A stretch of DNA of 64,000 bases, from NCBI GenBank assembly GCA_024663395.1, contig JANFAH010000010.1, positions 186,001 to 250,000 of the forward strand, in the 5' to 3' direction. This stretch comes from Pisolithus tinctorius. Its lineage: Eukaryota > Basidiomycota > Agaricomycetes > Boletales > Pisolithaceae. Position 1 is the stretch's first letter. Each line of letters opens with the position of its first letter. A program made the position numbers and the translations under genes. Positions 23,901 to 34,660 of this stretch are shown in pieces. The notes under the pieces were generated by a model, which saw nothing but the letters and a program-made list of their open reading frames with translations, searched no databases and was not told the origin of the DNA.

Positions 23901-25056
23901 TCTTACGTCTATGTACCAATGGTATGCAGGTTCAGCAGCCACGATCGTATTCCTCGCCGGCGTAGCGCATCCATCCAAGCCTGGGGACCTTCTGCGTAGT
24001 TTATGGATGACACGAGCGTGGACTTTACAAGAGCTTCTCTCACCGAAAGTGATCTTTTTCTATGACTCCGAGTGGAAACCATACCTCGGCAATACTGGCT
24101 CGAATCATAAGGAATCTCCAGAGATCATGCAAGAGCTAGTAGACGCCACCAATATTCCCCACGGAACCATCTTCACATTCACCCCAGACGATCTTGGGGT
24201 GCGCGAGAAGCTTCGTCTCGCTTCTACGCGCAATGCGACGGTCGAGGAGGACGTCGCATACTCTCTCATCGGTATATTCAAGTCCGATATCCGGCCCCAC
24301 TACGGGGAGAGAGCCGATGCTCTCGGACATCTCCTGGAGGAGATTGTGGCCCGCTCCGGCGAGGTCACCGTGCTTGCGTGGTCGGGGAAGTCATCGTCAT
24401 ACAACAGTTGTCTCCCGGCTTCCATTTCCGTTTACAATCAAACTCCACACAGTCCTCCATTAATTGAAGGAGAAGAAATGGAAAGATGTATCAACGAATT
24501 GCGTGAAAAGTTGCCCAAGCAGGAAGTGCGGAGTATATGTAACAAGATCAATCGTCTCCCCTCTGTTCGTTTTGCAGCCCGACGTCTACACCTTCCATGC
24601 ATCATCTTCCCTGTGAAAAGTCTTGAGAAGCCATACGAAGGAAATGAGAAGTTATATCGTGCTCGGGTATCGGGGCTTGGCCAAGTGGAGTTCACGACCA
24701 CAGACGATCTCTTGCGGAACGAGCCACGAAAATTCGTCTTCGCGCATCCGTGGATTCGTTATTTTCGAGGTCCAAGTAGTGGGGTTGCCTGGGGAGATGA
24801 CTTGGAGTCTGATACTGACACTGACTTCGATGGTGTCGTGCCATCACACGCTGTCTCCGCGCCTCGGATTGACAACTATATCCGGGTATTAGAAATGATT
24901 GCTCGCCTCGGACAGCCGTTCAATGCACTGCTTCTCGTACAACAGCCGAACGGAGAGTACAAGAGAGTCGCTGCAGAGAATGAGATTGTCGTCTCGGGAC
25001 TCGGAACCAACATTGCCCCCAAGAATGTTCGGGCGACAGTCTTGGAAATTCTTTGA
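20930..25056 (+). pseudogene. WD40-TPR-HET protein (heterokaryon-incompatibility type)
   Basis: HET-domain proteins of fungi trigger cell death after non-self recognition; WD40 and TPR repeats are binding scaffolds. Visible exons are 20930-21835, 22006-22194, 22239-22397, 22449-22568, 22616-22735, 22788-22956, 23011-23209, 23262-23406 and 23456-25056. WD40 repeats fill exon 1 (SLDGRWLVSGD, SPDGSRFATASE, SPSGGDLACGS). TPR-like helices fill exons 2-8. The HET domain starts at about 23690 with YVMFSHAWQ, then WAWCDTCCIDK and WMTRAWTLQELLSPKV. The fourth intron uses a GC donor (22569). Frame analysis shows one extra C near 21687 and one missing A near 23074, so it is a pseudogene or has sequence errors. 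The true start is unclear: an in-frame stop at 20926 precedes exon 1, so an earlier exon may exist. The domain order is clear; function in this species is inferred. Confidence 0.8.
21847..22000 (+). repeat. 75-bp tandem duplication between WD40 and TPR parts
   Basis: Two adjacent copies of about 75 bases begin 'ctcgtgaagctcacgtcg' and end 'cagctcgacgct' or 'cggctcgacgct'. In the frame of the following exon they would encode two 25-residue repeats containing REAHVVDN and KALIRQQ. The unit length is a multiple of three, so it would be tolerated in exon or intron. With the donor at 21836 and acceptor at 22005 it lies in an enlarged intron; alternatively it is a coding linker. Confidence 0.6.
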
Positions 25057-25975
25057 TGTATGTTTTGGGCTCAGCTGCCAGTGGTCGTTAAAATTGGAGT
25101 AACCACGCCAAAGAAGTTTCTAATGTTTTCGATATCTTTCATCTTTTACTGGTTGTTTTTCTTTTCATATTTTTCATTATGTTCCCCTTGGTTTGCATGT
25201 GATATGGAGACGGGAGGCGGAGGCCCAAGAGTGCTCATAATGATACCACCTACCTAATACCCGAGGCCGAGTTGAGGAATGTTCATACTCGTATGCCATG
25301 GACAATGACAGTCCCTATAACTTCTCCTTCCATTATCTGTTCTAACATGTAGTTATCTTCCTCACTATCATCTGTCATAACAGATTTTGGAGAGTTAAGG
25401 ACAGGTCTTAATGTAGTAGAAATGTAAAGACTGCACCTGAAAATTAATTCAACAATTTTTTGAAGGCAAAACTTGAAGTTTTTGTGAATGCCTCAATGTT
25501 TACCAATACTTCAAGTTTATGCACATGTATCAATGACATCAGAAGGTCAATTTTAGCTTCAAGTTTGGTAGTGGTATGAATGTGCATGCAAACTTCCAAT
25601 TTCATCTTCACATTGCAACTTCAACAAAACATCAAGAATGGACTATGTTTGGGTGTTGACTGAGACTCCAAATATGCATGAACAATAAATACTCTGCCTA
25701 ATTTTGTAAGTTTGGGACAAGGACAAAATGTTGATTGAAATGTAAAGTCTTATGTACAGTTCATATGAATTGCCCATTGGTCACCTGCCCATCACCTGCT
25801 AATCACCCACCCATCACCCTCTGGTTGCCCAAAGTCACTATCTTTTTACTTCAAGTGCCCAATTTCTGTCAACAACAGCAATGACAACCATATTTTATAC
25901 TACATGAAGCTCTACAGATTAGTCCTGCATGAAAGAGTTAATGGAAATATCATTGGGAAAGAGGAGAAAATTGCT
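25057..25975. other. AT-rich, CpG-poor spacer
   Basis: No gene is seen. From about 25280 onward CpG almost disappears, marking the border between the gene cluster and transposon-derived DNA. Short repeats such as 'acttcaag/cttgaagt' (25470-25600) and 'cacctgcccatcacc' (25780-25820) are present. Confidence 0.6.
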
Positions 25976-26464
25976 CACCTGACAAAGAGACAGCATGACA
26001 ATGTGATCATCTGCAACAGCTCACCTGGCAAAGTGACTGACAACCCATGATAATTCAATGGTTTCCAAGTGGTTTGAGAGTGTGGAAGAATATGACTTGG
26101 CAGGAAAGTGGGGGTAGGCAGCAAATGGATCTGATTCTGTAGCATGAGGTAGCAAGGAATATCACAGTACAGCAAAGACAAATGCCCCATCATGACCATA
26201 AATATACTTGATAGTGCCAGGGATGGGCAAACATTTGTAGTCACCTTTTGGATAGAATAGAATAAGCAAGTTGCCATCATGAGTCAAGAACCTGCTGTAC
26301 ACAGTGTTGTCAAGTTTGAGGTGGGCACATAGGACTACATGTCACTGTTGGGTTAGTTCAGACAAGTCCTTTGGCATCACTACCAGCTTAGCACTGTCAG
26401 GCACTTGTGTTCCAGTGTCCAATGCATCTCCATGGGTCTCCCAACCTCCATCTGTGGTACCATA

Positions 26465-26755
26465 TGTCGAGAATGCAACCCGGAGTTACGGTAGCATCTC
26501 GGAGTTTCGCCCAGAGGGCTCGGAATTGTTCCCCGACCCTCGGAATTAAATTCCGATGTCAATGTGCTTACTAATTACGGTACTATAAATTTTCCGCACC
26601 GTTCTTTTCCACCTCAGTGACTACTTCGTACACTGAGGTGAGTATAGCTAGATTCCACTCGTTTACTTGGTACTGATGTAGTGTAGAAACTCATACCTTC
26701 GTTAGGTACTAATACAGTGACTACTTCGTACACTGAGAAACTCATACCTTCGTTA
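26465..26755 (+). repeat. Copia 5' LTR
   Basis: The LTR is 291 bp and starts with TG. It includes the near-palindrome CGGAATTAAATTCCG at 26540-26554, a 'tactataaatttt' box near 26581 and a repeated 'agtgactacttcgtacactgag' block near 26616 and 26716. It differs from the 3' LTR at five positions, all C/T or G/A at CpG. Confidence 0.93.
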
Positions 26756-26775
26756 GGTTATGAGCCCCGCTCTCG
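26756..26775 (+). promoter_or_regulatory. Primer binding site for half initiator tRNA-Met
   Basis: The sequence ggttatgagcccc directly after the LTR is complementary to the anticodon stem-loop (GGGCTCATAACC) of initiator tRNA-Met. This is the internal, half-tRNA priming known for Drosophila copia and related elements. Confidence 0.75.
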
Positions 26776-26819
26776 CGCTCTAATTCCGAAAGAGTTAATA
26801 CGCAGCAACAATACCCACT

Positions 26820-29800
26820 ATGGCAAAAGACGATCATTCCTTACAAGTCCCAACCCTAAATGCGGACGGAAGCAACTGGCTATACTACAAGGCTCGGGTT
26901 GAATGGGCCGTCAGCTCAAAAGGGCTGATCGGACACCTGACCGGCTTGGATGCGAAACCAGAGGACCCTTCAGCAGGGAAAGACGCCTCCTGGAAGCCCA
27001 CAGCCACAGAGCAAAAACTTGTCAGCGAATACCCAGAAAAACTTCGGCAATGGGCTAAGGATGACGGATACGTCAAGCAAGTGATTGCTGTGTCGCTCCC
27101 GGAATCTCTATTCCTTCGAGTCCTGAAGGAAGAGACTGCGAAGAGTGTGTGGGGTGTCCTCACCGACCTTTTCCAAAACCGCTCTCGTGTCGTCGCAATT
27201 GATCTTCAGAGAAAACTCCAAGAATCCCACTGTTCGGAAAAGGCGATGTCCGCGCTCACTTTGACAAGATGCGCGCACTGCGCGAACAACTTGCTGCGCT
27301 TGGACAGTCAATCACAGACGACGACTTTGCAGCCATCATCCTCAGTTCACTTCCCGCTTCTTACGACTCCAACCTTGCAGCTATGATGTCTTCGGCCCTA
27401 GTCATGCAAAAGGACCTATCTCCGGACTTTATAGTCAAAGTAATTTCCGATGAATATGATAGGCGCCAAACGCGGACGAAAAGAGGCAACTCTGGAAACT
27501 CCGGAAATTCCGAAGATGCGGCTTACTCAGCAAAGGACGGAAAGAAGTCCACCTGTGAAAATTGCAGAAAGAAAGGTCATACGAAAGACCAATGCTGGGA
27601 AGAGGGTGGTGGAAAAGCTGGGCAAGCACCCAAGTGGTTCCAGAACAAGGGAAAAGGGAAAAAGAAGGAGAAAGGTACTGGAAAAGCGGCCACTGCAGCC
27701 AGTGCATCAGCCAGCTCGAGTGCGCAGACCAGCACTGACTCAGAACCTGATGGAGTTTGGCTAGCACACCCGCAGGACGATGACTGGCTTACAGAAATTG
27801 CGGAGGAAGAAATTCCCGTTAACGACGAAGAAGATGCATATACGAACAACTACGACTGTGTTCTCCTTGCAGGCGAAAGCCTAAATTCCGCAGAAGAGAC
27901 AATCCTGTTCGACTCAGGCGCTTCACGCCATATGTCCTCCTACCGCAGCAAATTCCTCGATTACAAGCCAATCGTACCCAAACCTATCACCGCTGCTGAC
28001 AACCACACCTTCCATGCCATCGGGAAAGGCGATCTCGCAATCTCACTCCCAAATGGCAATACCCAGACCCATATTCGACTCAAAGACGTGCTCTATGCCC
28101 CCAAGATGGGAATTACACTCGTTTCCGTTAGCAAACTTGACGTTGCTGGGTATGCGGCATTATTCCGAGACAAGCGTTGTCAAATTTTTGATGCTCGAAA
28201 AAGGAAAGTAGCTGAAATTCCGATGCAAAAAGGCCTCTACTGCCTTAAACGAGCTCGTCATGCCTTCGCAGGCCTGGCCAAGGCCACAGAATCCTTAACC
28301 ATGGAGGAGATTCACATAAGGCTTGGCCACATTGCTCCCGAAGCCATCCGGCGCATGCTCAAGGACGGCACGATTACCGGAATTAAACTGGACGAAGCAC
28401 ATCCTACCATGGGCGCATGCAATTCATGTGAATATGCCAAAGCAACTTGGAAGCCCATTGGGAAGGAGCGCGACCCACCCTGCCGTGAACACCTAGGTGA
28501 CAAGATCCACACAGATCTCTGGGGACCTTCTCCGGTCCAAACCCCTGGCCACAGCCAATACTACGTGTCATTCACAGATGACCACACCCGCTACACCAAG
28601 CTGTACCTCCAAAAGACGAAAGCCGAGACCTTCACGTCGTACAAGGCCTATGAAGCATGGCTGAACACGCAGTTCGACACCAAAGTCAAGCAGCTTCGCT
28701 CAGATCGAGGGGGAGAATACCTTAGTGCGGAATTTTTGGAGTATCTGAAATCCCGAGGCACAGAACGACGCATAACCGTCCACGATACCCCTGAACACAA
28801 CGGAGTTGCAGAACGACTCAACAGAACACTCGTTGAGCGCGTACATGCGATGATTCACGCCAGTGGCCTACCCAAGAACCTCTGGGGGGAGGCCATTATG
28901 CATGCAACCTGGCTCAAAAACCGCTCGTCAACTCGCCGTCTAGGCATGAAAACTCCCTACGAAATGCTCTACCAAAGACCACCTGATCTCTCAAAAATTC
29001 CGGTCTGGGGATGTCGTGTCAAGGTCCATGACACCTCTGGCTCCAAACTAGACATGCGAGCCCGAGACGGACACTGGGTAGGTTTTGACCCTGAGAGCGA
29101 TGGCCACCGTATCTACTGGCCTGACACACGAGCAATCGGAATCGAAAGAAGTGTCATTTTCGAGCGCCGGGATGTGTCTGTACCACATGGTGTGCCGCTC
29201 GAGGGGGAGCAGGGGAATTCTGACACCTCAGAAAGAAATTCCGAAGCCTCAAAACGAAATTCCGAAACCTCAGAACGGAACTCCGCAGCTTCACAGGGAA
29301 ATTCCGAGGCCCCGCAGATGGTCGAGTGACCCACCGAAGCAACTTCGGAAATTCCGAGACTAATTCCGGACCCACTCGGAGACAATTTCGAAACACCTCC
29401 ACCTCAACCTCGTCGTTCCACTCGCCAGCGCTTCAAATCAGACTATATGAGGCGCCTATGTGCAGGGGAAGGCACTCGTGATGGGTGCATCCCTCTCGAC
29501 TTCGTAAAAGAACTCTGAGAGAGCGATAGCAACCCAAACAGCCCGAAATCCCGAGAAAACGCTACCTATGTATTCGACGAAGAGCTAGCTGCCAATGAAG
29601 ATGACACTAACATCGTGTATGCTATGGTGGCAGGGATGGCTGAAGCCAAAGGGCTAGACCCATCAACAGTCCGTGAGGCGAAATCCCGAGCTGACTGGCC
29701 AAAGTGGCAAAATGCCATAAATGTGGAATTAAACAGCCTAGAGGAAGCGCATACCTGGGATGTCGTTGAGTGCCCCAAGGGTGCAAATGTCGTAGGATGC

Positions 29801-31222
29801 AAATGGGTCTTCAAGATCAAACGCAACGCTGCCGGAGAAATCGAGAAGTACAAGGCCCGCCTAGTCGCTAAGGGATATTCTCAGATCCAGGGCGTTGACT
29901 ACGACGAAACATATGCCCCCATCGCAAGACTCGCATCTCTCCGCACCATACTAGCAATTGCTGCACGCAATGACTGGGATATTGATGTATTCGATTTCCA
30001 CTCGGCATTCCTCAATGGCAAACTCGGAGATGGCGAAGACATTTACATGGAGCTCCCTGAGGGCTACGCTATAGGGCGGAATTTTTCCCGTCCAGTTGGG
30101 AAGCTAAACATAGCATTATACGGCTCGAAACAAGGCGCGCTTCGGTGGTACCAGAAGCTATGCGCTACTCTTGCAGATCTTGGGCTCACCAGGGCACACG
30201 CAGACTGGGGAGTGTTCTATGGTCGCATAGGATCGGAAATTCTCATCCTCGCCAGCCACGTCGATGACTGCACTGTAACAGGCAGTTCCCCATCGTTAAT
30301 TCACTTGTTTAAACAGGAGATCAGCACTTGTTTTAAAATCTCCGACCTAGGGCCCATCAGTTGGCTACTTGGGATGAAGGTGACATGGAACAGAGAAGCC
30401 CACACCATATCCCTGTCGCAGCAGTCCTACATTGAGGCCATCCTGACGAAATACAACCTCGCTGACTGCAAACCTGCCGCAATTCCGATGGACCCCGGAA
30501 TAAAACTCTCTCGCGGAGAAATTCTGCAGCCAGCCAAAGAAGCTGCATGCATGAAAAACATACCCTACCGTGCTGCTGTAGGCTCCCTCATGCACCTTGC
30601 TGTTGGAACACGCCCAGATATCACATTTGCTGTCTCCACAGTCGCTCAGTTCAACAACACACCCAACATGACTCACTGGGAAGCCGTGAAATGAATCTAC
30701 AGGTATATCTCAGGCACAAAAGCGCTTGCTTTAACGTTCGGAAATTCAGAACGAGGCCTCGAGGGCTATACCGATGCAGATGGAGCTTCACAGGAGCATC
30801 GATGCGCTATAAGTGGATATGCCTACCTACTAGATGGTGGAGCTATCAGTTGGGCTTCACGGAAACAGGAACTCGTAACGCTCTCCACTGCTGAAGCAGA
30901 GTATGTCGCAGCGACTCACGCAGCCAAAGAGGGCCTGTGGCTTTGACGACTCATTGGAGAAGTTTTCCGACTGCTCACACACCCTATCCCGCTGTATTCT
31001 GACAGTCAATCCGCCATCGCACTTACCAAAGATGGCAGCTATCACGCTCGCACAAAGCACATCGACATACGATACCATTTCATTCGTTTTGCTGTGGAAA
31101 ACAATTCCTTTCGTTTAATTTATTGTCCTACTGATGACATGGTCGCCGATACCCTTACCAAGCCTCTACCTAGCATCAAGGCGAAACACTTTGCGTCTGC
31201 ACTTGGACTTCATTCCGATTGA
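26820..31222 (+). pseudogene. Copia gag-pol polyprotein with one frameshift and four TGA stops
   Basis: Translation starts at 26820. Gag carries a CCHC zinc knuckle (CENCRKKGHTKDQC, 27554-27595). The protease has LFDSGASRHM (DSG at 27911). The integrase has its HHCC region at 28316-28431 and D, D, E at 28514, 28703 and 28811. The RT active site reads HVDD (30257-30268), and RNase H follows with YTDADGA and DSQSAIAL. One base is missing near 27241, in a G run within EKGDVRAHFDK, shifting gag relative to the rest. Downstream the frame is constant to the stop at 31220-31222 but is broken by TGA at 29327, 29516, 30692 and 30944. At least the last two fall where related elements have Arg, so CGA to TGA at CpG explains them. 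Confidence 0.92.
29215..29375 (+). repeat. In-frame Ser/Asn/Glu repeat between integrase and RT
   Basis: A 24-base unit 'gaaattccgaagcctcaaaacgaa'-like is repeated about six times, encoding RNSETSE-type heptad or octad repeats. It lies in the variable linker of the polyprotein and repeats the AATTCCG heptamer found throughout the element. Confidence 0.8.
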
Positions 31223-31229
31223 GGGGGAG

Positions 31230-31520
31230 TGTCGAGAATGCAACCCGGAGTTACGGTAGCATCTCGGAGTTTCGCCCAGAGGGCTCGGAATTGTTCCCCG
31301 ACCCTCGGAATTAAATTCCAATGTCAATGCGCTTACTAATTACAGTACTATAAATTTTCCGCACCGTTCTTTTCCACCTCAGTGACTACTTCGTACACTG
31401 AGGTGAGTATAGCTAGATTCCACTTGTTTACTTGGTACTGACGTAGTGTAGAAACTCATACCTTCGTTAGGTACTAATACAGTGACTACTTCGTACACTG
31501 AGAAACTCATACCTTCGTTA
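31230..31520 (+). repeat. Copia 3' LTR
   Basis: This LTR is 291 bp, the same length as the 5' LTR with no indels. It is preceded by the purine-rich tract gagggggag and followed by the CCATA target duplication. Confidence 0.93.
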
Positions 31521-32034
31521 CCATATACATGATCAAGAAGAACTTTACATTCATGGATAGCAGGGGGCCAGCAAGGTTGAGACAACCAACTATGAAGTCT
31601 TCCAGCCTTGAGATATGACTGTATCATTGTTTTCTCCAGCTCTCCTGTTTGTTAGATTCAGTTTTCAAGTTCTATGGCTTAATTCTTTGATCACAAACCT
31701 GACTGGTAGTTGATCAGAAGATGTTGCAGCACCTGATCAACTGCTCAAATGGAAAGCATCACCATGATTGCATGAGTCCAAAGAGTAGGAGGTAATCATA
31801 TATGTGAAACAATGCATGGTGATTGGGTCATGCATCAAGTGTAGGATAGAATTCCTTCAGCTTTCCAACATAGCTGGTGATATAGGCATGATACAGTGAC
31901 TCCAAAAACCCTTTCAATGTCTGCTCTAAATGGAGTGTGTGATGTGTAGTGTGTAAAGGGGTGGGAATTTTGCTTTGCTTCTCTAGGACTGAATTTAGTA
32001 CTTGCTCTTGGCTACAGAATGGTACCTTTGTCAT

Positions 32035-32394
32035 GTAATTTGGCTGACAGGAAGTGGAGATCTAATTGATTTAAAACTGCAATACCATTGAAAGGGTTTT
32101 TTCACTTTTGAATTGAAAAGGGTATTTGGAGAACCAGAAGCTGATATCTCAAAAGGGATGGGAAAGTATGATTACATAAGAAACCACATGATCTTCCAGA
32201 TGATTTGTCATTGTGTAAACAATGATAAACATTGGATTTGTACTGATAACCCTCCCTCTTTTACCACAACTCAAGAAATCATCTCTCTGGCTCACATGGT
32301 CATTCTCTCATGGAAATCTTATTAAATACTGGTTGCCACTGCAGTACCATCTGTACAATATGCTATTAGAACCATCAGTCCCTTAAAAAACCTG
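32035..32394. other. CpG-poor spacer
   Basis: An open frame of about 70 codons (32113-32325, plus strand) is not recognised, and the composition is AT-rich. I do not call a gene. Confidence 0.4.
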
Positions 32395-32965
32395 CTGTCA
32401 GTCATTCCCTGCACTGTTTCCCCACCCATGCCTGATGTGTTCTGGAACTAATCAGTGCTTGGAAGGCTGAAAATGTTATGGAGGTCAATCTGGCACTTCA
32501 GCACATGGTGGACAAACCAATCCCCTCTCAACCAATGCATTTCTGGCCCAGGGACACTGATGTGGAGGTTGGGGGGAGACAAAACTTCCTTGTGTTCCAA
32601 ACACCCTAAGAGGGCTCACTAGATCTTGCTCTGATCTGAACTTTGGATGACTGGGGAAGGGTTATTCAGTCACATGTGACCAAAGGCAATATTCAGGGTT
32701 GGATGGAAGCACAGGATTCTGCTCCATGGCTGCTCAGTAGTATATCCTTCTGATGACACCTAGGGGTAAAGAGGATTTTGTCTTGCCCTAACCTCCATAC
32801 CAGTTTCCCTGGGCCAGAAATGCATTGGTTGAGAGGGGATTGGTTTGTCCACCATGTGCTGAAGTGCCAGATTGACCTCCATAACATTTTCAGCCTTCCA
32901 AGCACTGATTAGTTCCAGAACACATCAGGCATGGGTGGGGAAACAGTGCAGGGAATGACTGACAG
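32395..32965. mobile_element. Foldback element (two 190-bp inverted arms)
   Basis: The left arm (32395-32584, beginning 'ctgtcagtcattccctgc') is repeated in inverted orientation at 32775-32965 (ending 'gcagggaatgactgacag'). A central part of about 190 bp is unrelated. The arms differ by only scattered changes and small indels. There is no coding capacity. The structure fits a foldback or palindromic MITE; no target duplication is obvious. Confidence 0.8.
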
Positions 32966-33479
32966 TGAGCCCATGCACCTGGTTAGGCCATATGACATGG
33001 TCAGCAGAGGCTGACAATTGGCCATCGGTGATGGGCCAGCGGAGGTCAAGCCCATGTATGGCTTGTGCACGTGTGTTACATGAGAGCCATGAACCTATTG
33101 TCACCTTGTAGTATGGGAGAGCCCAACTGATGAGTGTCACCATGTAGTACAGCTGAGCCTGAGAGGAAATGTTGTCATGAGGAATGGTGCAGCTGTGGTT
33201 TGAATTGTCATTGTCAGTTACAAGCAGGCTGGGGAGTAAGTGTCATCATGGACTATGGGGAGGCCCAATAAATGAGTGTCACCATAGCATACAGCTGAGC
33301 CCATAAGTAGGAGTCATTATAGAGAATGGCTGAGCAGAGGTTAGAATTGTCATCATGGGGTACAAGCCAGCTGTGGGACTAGGGTGTAGCCACTGCAATA
33401 TGAGTAGTCCCAGGTAAGCCCAGAGTTGGGTGTCCCCAGAAGGTATGGATGGGCTCAGCCCCTGAGTTCACCCCTGGCA
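32966..33479. repeat. Degenerate repeats of about 140 bp
   Basis: A motif 'tgagtgtcaccat..acagctgagcc' occurs near 33131 and 33273, and related 'gttagaattgtcatcatgg'-type blocks follow each. The copies are diverged and no gene is seen. Confidence 0.4.
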
Positions 33480-34660
33480 GCACTGTCATGCAAGCCGGCC
33501 CAACACCAATGCCATGCTAGCCATCCTGGCAACACTGCCATGTGGGCTGGCCCATCACGAATGCCATGCAGGCCATCCAGGGACAAATGCCATGTGAGCC
33601 AGGCCAACACCAATGCAATATGAATAGGCCCAATACCAATGCCATGCAGGCCGGCACAACACCAATGACATGCTGGCTGTCCTGGAATTGATTCCACATG
33701 GGCAGACCCAATACCAATGTCATTCAAGGCATCCCAGCACCAAAGCAATGTGAGCCAGGCAAACACAAACCCAGGACTAATGCCATGGAAGCCATCCTGG
33801 CCAGCATTGATTTAATGTGAACTGGCACAATGCCAATGCCATGGAAGCCATTCTGGCACCAATGCCATGTGCTCTGGCATATGCCACTGCCTTGGGGCCA
33901 TCATGGAAGCTGTCCCAGCACTGATGTATTGTGAACTGGCACCAGCACCAGGTTCATGTGTTCCAGCACATCCCCAATGCCATGGGGCCATCATGCAGGC
34001 CTCCTGGCACTGGACCAATGCCATGGGCCATCATGCAGGCCATCCCAGCACCATTGTAATGTGTACTGGCACTGGACCAATGCCATGGAGGCTGGCCCAG
34101 CACTGGTTCCATGTATTCCAGCATATCCCCAATGCCACAGGTCCATCATGCAATCCATCCCGGCACCTTTGTAATGAGAGCCAGCACATCCCAAATGCCA
34201 TGGAGGCCATCCTGGCACTGGTTCTATGTATTCCGGCATATCTCCAATGCGATGGATCCATCATGCAAGCCATCCCGGCACCTTTGTAATTAGTGCCGGC
34301 ACATCCCCAATGCCATGTGACCATCATTCAGGCCATTCTGGCACCATTGTAATGTGTTCTGGCACAACACCAATGCCATGGAAGCTGCCCTGGCACTGGT
34401 TCCATGTATTCTGGCATATCCCCAATTCACTGTGTCCATCATGTAAGCCATCCTGGCACCATTGTAATGTGTTCCAGCACAACACCAATACTGTAGAAGC
34501 CATGCTGGCACCTATGCCATATGTTCCAGCACATCCCCAATGCCATGAGGCCATCATGCAGGCTGTCACAGCACCATTGTAATGAGTTCCAGCACATCCC
34601 CCAATGACATGAGGCCATCAGTCAAGCTGTCCCAGCACCAATGCCATGGAGGCCTGCCCA
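33480..34660. repeat. Satellite with about 58-bp monomers and 115-bp higher-order unit
   Basis: Motifs 'ccaatgccatgg', 'ccatcatgcaggcc' and 'agcaccattgtaatg' recur throughout. 'CCATCATGCA'-type anchors occur near 34028, 34143, 34258, 34320, 34435, 34551 and 34613, giving spacings of 115, 115, 62, 115, 116 and 62. That indicates dimers of about 58-bp monomers with some single monomers. The left half (33480-33950) is more degenerate. No coding role is seen. Confidence 0.8.

Larger units (their letters stand above)
26465..31520 (+). mobile_element. Ty1/copia LTR retrotransposon, young, nearly full length
   Basis: Two 291-bp LTRs begin TGTCGAGAATG and flank a gag-pol internal region. A 5-bp target duplication CCATA lies at 26460-26464 and 31521-31525. 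The primer site starts right after the 5' LTR and the purine tract 'gagggggag' (31221-31229) precedes the 3' LTR. The domain order protease, integrase, reverse transcriptase, RNase H is that of Ty1/copia. The element is rich in CpG compared with the surrounding DNA and sits inside a decayed transposase gene. One frameshift and four TGA stops make it non-autonomous as written. Confidence 0.95.
25976..32034 (-). pseudogene. Tnp2/CACTA-type transposase relic, split by a copia insertion
   Basis: Reading the minus strand from 32034 gives YVGKLKEFYPTLDA, then LFHIYDYLLLFGLMQSW and CFPFE. This resembles the C-terminal part (DUF4218-like) of Tnp2 transposases of CACTA/Plavaka-like elements. An intron of about 50 bp (near 31690-31637) leads to an exon with AGRLHSWLSQPCWPPAIHECK. 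The coding sequence stops at the copia target site (31525) and continues at 26464 with DGGWETHGDALD, FYPKGDYKCLPIPGTIKYI and FAAYPHFPAKSYSS, ending at a GTGAGC donor near 25976. In-frame stops before HVV, before YSLLP and before AVADDH are all TGA where Arg (CGA) is expected. Only a C-terminal section is visible. Confidence 0.65.

Noticed and set aside
26465..31520. Integrated virus
   Set aside because: There is no envelope-like gene; LTRs, the protease-integrase-RT-RNase H order and the target duplication are those of a copia retrotransposon.
32113..32325. Small gene
   Set aside because: The frame is AT-rich, has no recognised motif, and lies in decayed transposon DNA.
34031..34327. Open frames across the satellite
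   Set aside because: They arise because the monomers lack stop codons in some frames; several frames on both strands are open at once.
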